Below the pieces are notes generated by a model. That model saw only the letters and a program-made list of their open reading frames with translations. It did not search any database and was not told the DNA's origin. A stretch of DNA of 64,000 nucleotides, from NCBI GenBank assembly GCA_036258055.1, contig DATAEK010000068.1:1-64000 (forward strand), read 5' to 3'. Positions 63,834 to 64,000 of the stretch are shown here, one piece after another. Source of the DNA: DATAEK01 sp036258055 (GTDB lineage Bacteria > Acidobacteriota > Vicinamibacteria > Vicinamibacterales > 2-12-FULL-66-21). Position 1 is the stretch's first letter; each line of letters starts with the position of its first letter. Position numbers and translations under genes: made by a program.

Positions 63834-64000
63834 GCTTGCGGTGTCCGCTGTCGGCTGTCCGCGGTCCGCAGCGCGCGGCTCGCCGAGACGCCAGTGATGC
63901 GGTGACACTTCGCGCGAGGCCAGCCAACAGCTGTCGTGTTCGCGTCAACAGCGCAAGAGGTCGATCGACGCTGGTCTGAGGCAGCAGACCGAGCCGGATA

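Overview
The window is a GC-rich (roughly 65 %) bacterial chromosome segment around the replication origin. Gene content and style (lone NuoG-like protein, sigma-54 regulators, GAF/SpoIIE phosphatases, PDZ-only and Cna-B-like secreted proteins, b/b' ATP synthase subunits, degenerate intergenic arrays) suggest an Acidobacteriota member, perhaps Vicinamibacteria. That placement is an inference; there is no rRNA here to test it.

Layout. 0-9.7 kb: M1 peptidase (cut by the window edge), NuoG-like protein, CcdA, ankyrin protein with lipid kinase, GAF membrane protein, PDZ protein behind an ECF-type promoter. 9.7-16 kb: small lipoprotein, RsbU-like phosphatase, a FabZ-like protein with a shifted active-site His, metalloprotease-like membrane protein, DMT exporter with its Lrp regulator, dienoyl-CoA-reductase-like SDR. 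16-22.6 kb: a predicted selenoprotein of the PCYCGC type translationally coupled to a hybrid histidine kinase, FliA/WhiG-type sigma factor, a two-gene HTH/orphan-DHp unit, NtrC-type regulator, Pro/Arg-rich protein, Dabb protein. 22.7-29.4 kb: mfd, SurA/PpiC-like isomerase, NusG paralogue and dusB in one leftward operon. 29.4-33.4 kb: rfaE2-like gene, O-antigen-type ABC exporter (wzt, wzm) and PP2C phosphatase, directly downstream of atpC. 33-39.5 kb: atpF'-F-H-A-G-D-C, without atpB and atpE. 39.8-42.6 kb: selD (itself with an in-frame UGA), parB, parA. 42.6-44 kb: gene-free region with three parS palindromes and degenerate ~140-bp repeats. 44-51.2 kb: rsmG, mnmG, mnmE, jag, yidC, yidD, rnpA, rpmH. 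51.2-53.2 kb: DnaA boxes and dnaA (probable oriC). 53-60 kb: dnaN, gyrB, gyrA (recF is absent from its usual place). 60-64 kb: Cna-B-like secreted protein and UvrD/PcrA helicase.

The strongest unusual signal is selenocysteine use. In selD and in the PCYCGC-type gene an in-frame TGA falls where Cys is expected (SelD catalytic Cys; a U-x-x-C motif), each is followed by a hairpin at a distance fitting a bacterial SECIS element, and each frame continues with recognisable protein. In the second gene the frame after the TGA ends in an ATGA overlap with the kinase gene. Standard callers would truncate both genes. A second theme is intergenic architecture: head-to-head or tandem arrays of imperfect 7-9-nt units at several loci, and two operon-internal hairpins with the same loop but different, fully paired stems.
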